Below, piece by piece: positions 57,993 to 64,000 of a stretch of DNA of 64,000 nucleotides. The notes beneath the pieces are model-generated. The model was not told the DNA's origin and ran no database searches. It saw nothing but the letters and a program-made list of their open reading frames with translations. Each line of letters starts with the position of its first letter. Within the stretch, counting starts at the first letter, position 1. Source of the stretch: Astropecten irregularis (Eukaryota; Echinodermata; Asteroidea; Paxillosida; Astropectinidae); contig OZ020247.1 of assembly GCA_963971285.1 (NCBI GenBank), forward strand, positions 9,816,614 through 9,880,613, in the 5' to 3' direction. The position numbers and the translations under genes were made by a program.

Positions 57993-58122
57993 GGTCTCCT
58001 GATGAGGACTAGAGCAGACTAGTCCAAACGTTGAGACCTAATTGCGAGAAGTGCGAACGATGTAGAAAAGCGAAAGTACGAACGATTATTACATGGTGTT
58101 TCCACAAACCGATCCACATACC
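57993..58122 (+). mobile_element. Penelope-like fragment, second copy
   Basis: GGTCTCCTGATGAGGACTAG, AGCAGACTAGTCCAAACGTT, GAGACC, then AATTGCGAGAAGTGCGAACG and AAACCGATCCACATAC. It is about 95% identical by eye to the minus strand of 31850-31988. Confidence 0.6.
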
Positions 58123-58124
58123 AA

Positions 58125-59160
58125 TTATCACTATGCAAAGCCTCAAATCTTTCTTACTATTCTGCAGTTCAATAGACTGATTAAAGGGAAGATGGAGTGT
58201 TTCTGGGTGGGTTGGGCATTCAACAAGCTATTGAGGAGTTCTGAGGACTTTCCTCTGTCCCCGCAGCGGAAATTTGTGTCCCCACAATGCAGGCATCTGG
58301 CAGTGCCTGTTAGGACATGTCCATCATTTCAAAACCACAACTTTGCTGTTGGTTCTCCAGAGGGGACTTTACCGACAAGTTAACAACTAACTGCAAAAAG
58401 GGGCCCATTTTGTTGTCAAAGGTAAGAAAATAGTCCAACAAAGTCCACAATTTGAAGACCGCTGTTTTAAAGAAAGCCAGAGTACTTGAGATACATTTGC
58501 ATCTGAACACATCTATTTTGCAAGTTTCCAGTCCTTAAAAGTTGGCTTTTCTTCAAGCCGATCGTGTTTCGTGAGGAAAAGTTCGAAAGCAAAGCGACAT
58601 GATATGATATGAACTTCTTTTCACCAATTTATTTTCATATTTTTTTGTTTAAAGACGGAGCCTTTCTGAAAGGACAAAAGATATTAATGGAGTCATCACC
58701 ATGTCAACGGGTTCAAGTACCTCCCTAACCAGTGTAGAGTTTTAATAAGACTACACAAAAAGCAAGCCAATAGATAAAATCAATACAGTATCATTACTGA
58801 CTGCAATATATAAATGACTGTTACAGCCTAAAGTTTGGATCTAGATCACAGTTTCAAAACCAAAGTAACCGAAAAATAAATCCTGAATAAATAAATACAT
58901 AAACAAACATTCATATGTAGATATTTGATAGATATGCCTTTTTTTTCTCTTTTCGTTTTTTTTTTCTTTGTAAGGGTTGACACAATCAGGCTGATTTTGG
59001 AAACTAAAACATGCTTGCCGCGGAATCGACAAACATTCTCAATCGGATCTCGTAAAATCATAAATTACTCGCCCTAGAAATATACAAATACAGACTACGA
59101 GAAGGCAGAATACAAAATACCAACAAAAGAGAAATTATGTCATTGTTGGCGAGGTACAAA
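58125..59160. other. Intergenic, nothing recognised
   Basis: No repeat end or credible exon. A 96-codon plus-strand ORF at 58093-58383 overlaps the retroelement fragment and has no recognisable motif. Confidence 0.5.
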
Positions 59161-59166
59161 CTTGGG

Positions 59167-59640
59167 ACGGCCTTAGGATCAACAAGTCAGTGTCTTCTCA
59201 TCCCACCAAATCCCCTTACCCTTTCCTCAACTGATTGCTGCAAAATGCAATGATGAGACACTGTTTGACCTGGAGCTGATTTCACTAACGCTTTGCGATC
59301 ATTGCTAAAGCCCAAATCCATCGCTAAAAGAAAAATTGCAATGCAAAGTAGCGATTGATTTTCTGTAAAGCAATGGATTTGGGCTTCAGCGATGATCGTA
59401 AAGCGTTAGTGAAATCGGCGCCTGGATCAAGGAGGGAAGTATCCTCTGAGACTACGTTCACTATTAAACATCATCAAAGAGGGACCAGGGGCTGATGTTA
59501 CTAACGCTTTGCGATCATCACTAAAGCCTAAATCCATCGCTTAACGGAAAATCGATCCCTACATCGTGTAGAAATTTTCCATTTAGCGAAGGATTTGGGG
59601 TTTTAGCAATTGTCGCAACAGGTTAGCGACATCGGCCACT
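59167..59640. mobile_element. Family-H hairpin MITEs, second cluster
   Basis: 59167-59423 repeats 54931-55195, including non-MITE flank (CTTCTCATCCCACCAAAT, CTGATTGCTGCAAAATGCAA). Another copy at 59487-59640 (GGGGCTGATGTTACTAACGC). Confidence 0.85.
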
Positions 59641-59857
59641 GGTTAGATTGGTATGTGTCCAGCGACTTAATAATCCATTTGGGATTTGGTGAGAGTATGT
59701 TTTGAGGGAGGCACAACAACTACCTTGATGACAAGGTAGAACCCTAGATGCCTAGGACTCATCTAGGAGCCTGATCCCCACCAGTCTGTCAAGCATCCGA
59801 GGGAGAACCCCTTACGACCCAGATTGATAGGACCAGCCTTTACCAAGGTAAAGACCC

Positions 59858-60076
59858 TTAAGATCTAAGATCCAGCCTCTCTCTGAATAATTCCTCCATT
59901 TTTGTTAAATTGTTGTCGCACAAAGCAAACGTCTGAAACCTAGCTTTTAGTTCTAACCAAAAAGCATATTCTGGAGGATAAGATGTAATTTTTATCATTT
60001 TGGACAGTTGTCGAATATTATCACATCCGTAACAATCTTGATTCCTTAGAGTCTGGTCACATGCTGTAACAGACAA
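59858..60076 (-). CDS. Open frame of unknown nature, possible exon or retroelement remnant
   Basis: The minus-strand frame has a protein-like composition (CDQTLRNQDCYGCDNIRQLS, YPPEYAFWLELKARFQTFAL, MEELFRERLDLRS) ending in TAA. An AG lies before the CDQT segment but follows a G run rather than a pyrimidine tract. Two CxxC-like cysteines are visible. No family recognised. AT-rich codon use suggests a mobile-element remnant as much as a host exon. Confidence 0.25.
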   Translation of the reverse strand: MSVTACDQTLRNQDCYGCDNIRQLSKMIKITSYPPEYAFWLELKARFQTFALCDNNLTKMEELFRERLDLRS

Positions 60077-60079
60077 CCC

Positions 60080-60093
60080 CCCCCCCCCCCAAC
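60080..60093 (+). repeat. Poly-C run
   Basis: A run of about 14 C residues. Confidence 0.9.
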
Positions 60094-60525
60094 TCCCCTC
60101 AGCAAAAAAATGTGTGGAAATTTGTTTAATTTTTCTTTCGCTAACAAAAATCAGTCCATCACTTGTCCATCACTTCAAAATTCTCTCCAACAATTTCAAG
60201 TTTGTACCTCAATCCCAACAGATAAAGAACAATGTGAGAAGAGTCATTAATAGCTATTAATACCAAAACAACGAGGCATTAAAAAAAAACATCATAATTT
60301 ATGTCTAATTCTAGTTCTTTACTTATCAAATATTGTCAATAAATATTGAGGCAAATCGTTTTATCAATAAAATGAACGTTTTGTTTTTAGTCCAACATTT
60401 ATAAAGAAACTACAAATGCCGCAGCACTCTACACAATGATTGGTTAGTTTTTTTGCCAATTCAATGGAGCCTATAATATGATAAAAATGATAATAAACTA
60501 TTGCACCATGATGAATGAAGAAGCG

Positions 60526-60590
60526 TTCAAACAAACAAACAAACAAACAAACAAACAAACAAACAAAACAAAACAAACAGACAAAAAGTG
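60526..60590 (+). repeat. CAAA microsatellite
   Basis: About ten CAAA units followed by CAAAA variants; explains the VCLFVCLFVCLF minus-strand ORF. Confidence 0.95.
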
Positions 60591-60779
60591 AATATGTATA
60601 GGGGTTATATGTCTGTGCATCCCAACATACAAACATTCAGTCATTTATCATACAGGAAATTGTTGGACCATTCATTGGTGGATTTTAACAAACAAATAAA
60701 CAAGCCCCAAAACCTATTTTCAGAATGTACGTCTACACCGCAATTTTTTGTACTGAAGTTTTCAAGGAGCACTTAAGTT

Positions 60780-61135
60780 TTAAGCATCACCATGGTAGTA
60801 CTGTGGTGGTGTTACTATGGCAGTTATTACCATGGTTTCATTGGTGGAGTTTCATTGTATCATTCATGATGCTATTACCATGGGATTATTACCACGGTAT
60901 TATAACCAAAGTAGTTCAATAGTGTCACCATGGTATTACAGTGATACATGATAAAACTATGAAAAAACCATGGTACAACCACAAAGGTACCACCAACATT
61001 ATACCGTGGTAATAACATTTACCATGGGAAAGGATGGTAAGAATATTTACCATGTTTAACATAATTTACCACGGTAATATCATTTACCACGGTAATATCC
61101 TTGACTGTGTGAATAGCATTTACCATGGTAATACT
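60780..61135. repeat. Cluster of TTACCATGGTAATA palindromes
   Basis: At least twelve copies or near copies of ACCATGGT/TACCACGGTA in 355 bp, in both orientations, irregularly spaced and often flanked by AT(T)A or ATTTACC. No overall end sequence is obvious. Confidence 0.8.
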
Positions 61136-61420
61136 CTTCAAAAACAAAGCAAGTTGACTGAAACGCTGAGGTTAAAGACCTCTGCTTCTTCACAAAACCG
61201 ACCAAAATCCTAACCGCAAGCTGAACAGAATTCTGCTTTCCACCGTGAAAAGTCTTCCAGATTTCTACAAGTTAGTGCTTAACACCCCCTAATTAATGTT
61301 TTACTTCTTTCCTAACGGTTCCTTTACCTGTATTTGTACCATCCATCTATACACAACACACACAGACATTTTAATAGCATTTTCTTGTCTAATTCAACTT
61401 GTGTTTCCTATTATGACCGG

Positions 61421-61520
61421 CAGAAGTCGGGAACATCGAAAAATGAAAATGGACGAGGTGCTGGAAACAATCACGTTGCAGATAACGACAGGCAAACCTG
61501 GAAGCGTTGCCATGAAAACG
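61421..61520 (+). CDS. Weak candidate exon
   Basis: GC-balanced, non-repetitive stretch after ATTATGACCGGCAG with an open frame reading KSGTSKNENGRGAGNNHVAD, then NDRQTWKRCHEN, before a possible donor GTGAAA. Both strands are open in more than one frame and no family is recognised, so coding status is doubtful. Confidence 0.15.
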
Positions 61521-62132
61521 TGAAAGTTTGTGAGACACAGATAGGGAGAGACCATGACGTAACATTTCAAGAACCGTGGACAGTTCTTGGTCATTCTTAA
61601 AGCCAAGTTTAATAACATGTACATTGTACACATCTTGAAATCAACTATTATTCTTTTTTGTTTTTTTACATGTTAAACTGCTGCGGTTTAAGTTCTTTCG
61701 CACCTTTCCATTTTATACACGTTCAAATTGTCTTTCCCATTTTGGGTTTCTAATTTTCTGTGTGTGTGACGTTTTTATTACATTTTTTCTTTTATGCAAA
61801 GAGACAGGCATATTTAGAGATGGATTTTGTTTGTGAGTGTAAAGGGATTTGCTTGGGAACTAAAAACTGCTTGATTCAGCACCAAACTATTATCGTTTAT
61901 GTAATCATTATGTACATGTATAATATGTAAGCATAGATAGGTAGAATTTGCATCTGTGATATCAAATTATGGTATATGTTGTCTGTTAAGGGTTGGGTTC
62001 GAACCTAGAACATCTTAGATTCTTTGGTGAAGATTTAACAACATGGACATCTAAACATTCCTGGGTCAAAGGTCAACTGGCTATATATGTCAAAATAAAC
62101 ATATATATTTCTATTTACTATCAAATTGGCAG

Positions 62133-62465
62133 AGTGGTCTGGCGTGTCGAACTCAAGTTCTTGTAGTCAATCTACAGATTGTGGGTTCGAATCCAGCCAT
62201 GGGTTAATGGTGCTTGCATCCTTGGGCAAGACACTTTGTCACATATTGCTCCTCTTCACCCAGGTGTGAATGGGTATCTGTGAGGGTAGAGATGGCTTTG
62301 TGTGCTTGATTAGCCTCTGTGCGCTTTAAAGTAGCCAGGGCTGTATGCTCCCCAGGGAGTTGAGATTGTTTCAGGAATGTAAATTATGGCCCGATGACCA
62401 GGGATATAATAATATGTAAAGCGGCGCATAGAAAATCTTCGATTATTATGCACTATATAAGTAGA
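62133..62465 (+). mobile_element. tRNA-derived SINE (family S), most complete copy
   Basis: Head GTGGTCTGGCGTGTCGAACT, B-box GTGGGTTCGAATCCAGCC (about 62178), body CTTGGGCAAGACACTTTGTC, CCCAGGTGTGAATGGGTA, CCCCAGGGAGTTGAGA, GTAAAGCGGCGCATAGAAAA and an ATTATTATTATT tail. Confidence 0.9.
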
Positions 62466-62514
62466 TAATATGATTACAATAATATTATTATTATTACTAG
62501 CTGAGCTGACACAG

Positions 62515-62640
62515 GCAGGGTTAGAAGTTTGGTTTTTCCCAGACCCATGGCTGGAGGAAGTTACAGGTTCGAATCCAGCCCAGGCAGACTGCTATATATC
62601 TTGCAATACAGGCACTTCAAAGTACCAAGTACAACAATGT
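62515..62640 (+). mobile_element. SINE-like fragment
   Basis: B-box ACAGGTTCGAATCCAGCCCA near 62563 directly after the A/T tail of the previous SINE; no full body recognised. Confidence 0.45.
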
Positions 62641-62644
62641 TTGG

Positions 62645-63940
62645 AGAAAAACTTCATTCTTCATATGGTGGGACTATCATAAAAGTATTCATCAAAATAC
62701 CATTCAGGTATTTTTGAAGTATATCTTCAGAAGCAGTATTTTTTAGAATAGCACTGTGGTAATTTTGGAATACCTTTACACTCTTTTTGGTAATATTTGT
62801 TTCCTACGACATCGGGGTATTTTTTTTTAAATGCTATTGGGATACTTTGGAATAGCATTAATGTATTCTGGAAATACTTCTATAGTTTTGCCCATCAGTG
62901 CAGTAATCTTGTATTAATACATCGCTAGTCGTATTCTACAGCTTGGCAACTGTGTGTTAGAAACGCAGGGCATTTGGCCTCTATCTATGTCTAGTGTCCT
63001 GGGGGGTGGGGGCGCAAAAGGTTTGGGGTGGGGGTGACTGGGGCGGGGTTTTTGATACGTGCACACCTATACATTACCACACATCCAAGGACAGTCTGTG
63101 CTATTATCATTGGTGCATAATATTATTGATATTTTGTGACGATTCCCTCTTTACATTTTACTATAAGTCTCACCATTACATGTACTTCATTTTAATATAA
63201 GAAATTGTACTTTGTTGAGACAGTTCAGTTTTTAACGTCTTTACTTTTCTCTTTTGTTTTTCTTCTCTCTGTAAAATTTACATTAGTAGTGATGAAAAGA
63301 CATTACACAACAGAAAATTAAGCAATGAGGAGTACATTCAACTCAAAACCGTTACGTTTTTGAGAAGAAGAAGAAACAAAAAAGTTACAGAATCAACTAC
63401 AGGCAAGACAGGTAGAAGCCATTTTGTTTTTTCATTCTGAAAGCTGTCTGCGTACACAGATTCAGCCATCATGATGTGCATATTATTAAAGATCCGTCAT
63501 GTTCCTACGTAAAAACTCGCAACGATGGTTTGAATTTTTATATCACTAAGGTGACTAAAAACAGTCTCGGTAATCGTGGCAACTAAAAAAAAAAACAGCA
63601 CTAAGAAAACTTGGAATACACGAAGAAACAATTTCCACCGGCGAAATTATGTGAACAAGGAAGATACACACATTTTGAGATCCAATGAAATAATTAAGAA
63701 ATGCATACAGTTTAACCCTAAAGCAGAAGTGCGGCAAATTTCCAACTAGAATTATGGATATTTGGCAAGGGTGAATTCAATATGTGAATTTATTTTATTT
63801 TAACAATTTTGTGTTGGTGCACGTTTGGGACGATATTAACATCAAAACAAAAATCTGGTGTCTTTGTTTGTGAATAATTAGCAAAAAGTGATCATATGCA
63901 AATGTCACTCGTAATTTTTGTTTTCCTTAACTTTTTTTTT
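62645..63940. other. AT-rich intergenic, nothing recognised
   Basis: TGGAATA and GGTAAT-type short repeats at 62700-62890, a G-rich patch at 63000-63050. No exon recognised. Confidence 0.5.
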
Positions 63941-63956
63941 TTTTTTTTTTTTACAG

Positions 63957-64000
63957 CACATGCGGTGAAAAGGTGTATAATAATAAAATGACTCAGACGA
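63957..64000 (+). CDS. Possible exon start at the window edge
   Basis: A strong acceptor-like sequence (24 T then ACAG) ends at 63956; the following bases are open in one frame (TCGEKVYNNKMTQT) to the window end. Too short to assign. Confidence 0.15.

Noticed and set aside
61389-61633. Two overlapping minus-strand ORFs of 79-80 codons
   Set aside because: Open on both strands in several frames in a GC-balanced stretch; no family recognised and no splice support on the minus strand.

Overview
This is a eukaryotic window with no bacterial features: coding exons are short and spliced with GT/AG, introns are long, and most of the DNA is interspersed repeats. The exon sequences, the tRNA-derived SINEs, the many hairpin MITEs ending in GGGGCC(A/G)ATTTCAC-like termini and the AT-rich background suggest a marine invertebrate deuterostome, most likely an echinoderm. 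That assignment is an inference; no species is claimed.

Two genes can be reconstructed completely. (1) A plus-strand gene from 9192 to 32533 has 12 coding exons (1,221 nt, 406 codons plus stop) and encodes a SEC14-like protein of the SEC14L2/3/4 type, with a CRAL-TRIO N-terminal helical region, a CRAL-TRIO lipid-binding domain and a C-terminal GOLD domain. Every junction is GT/AG and keeps the frame. (2) A minus-strand gene from 45437 to 41102 has 3 coding exons (330 nt, 109 codons plus stop) and encodes the mitochondrial large-subunit ribosomal protein MRPL57 (mL63, formerly MRP63). The two genes converge. Four weaker coding candidates (54029-54135 minus, 59858-60076 minus, 61421-61520 plus, 63957 to the end plus) are listed with low confidence.

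Layout: 1-8.4 kb is repeat-rich upstream DNA, including a 3.6-kb element with 120-bp inverted ends and a motif recurring about every 190 bp. From 8.4 to 32.5 kb is the SEC14-like gene, whose introns are packed with MITEs, SINEs, two minisatellites and a solo LTR. From 32.5 to 41.1 kb is the convergent intergenic region, with a G-rich tract after the stop and four tandem arrays between 36.0 and 38.8 kb. From 41.1 to 45.5 kb is MRPL57. From 45.5 to 64 kb is AT-rich DNA with more MITEs, SINEs and tandem arrays.

The mobile-element layer is the most unusual part. Several hairpin MITE families with unrelated centres share one terminal sequence. Another group (called A, B and C here) swaps halves. 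Nested insertions with clean target-site duplications give a relative chronology: a hAT-like MITE, a PIF/Harbinger-like MITE, a solo LTR and a Penelope-like fragment with a hammerhead-like core all sit inside older MITEs. One MITE carries a 39-bp fragment of the MRPL57 last exon. Family names A to N and S are labels used only in this annotation.
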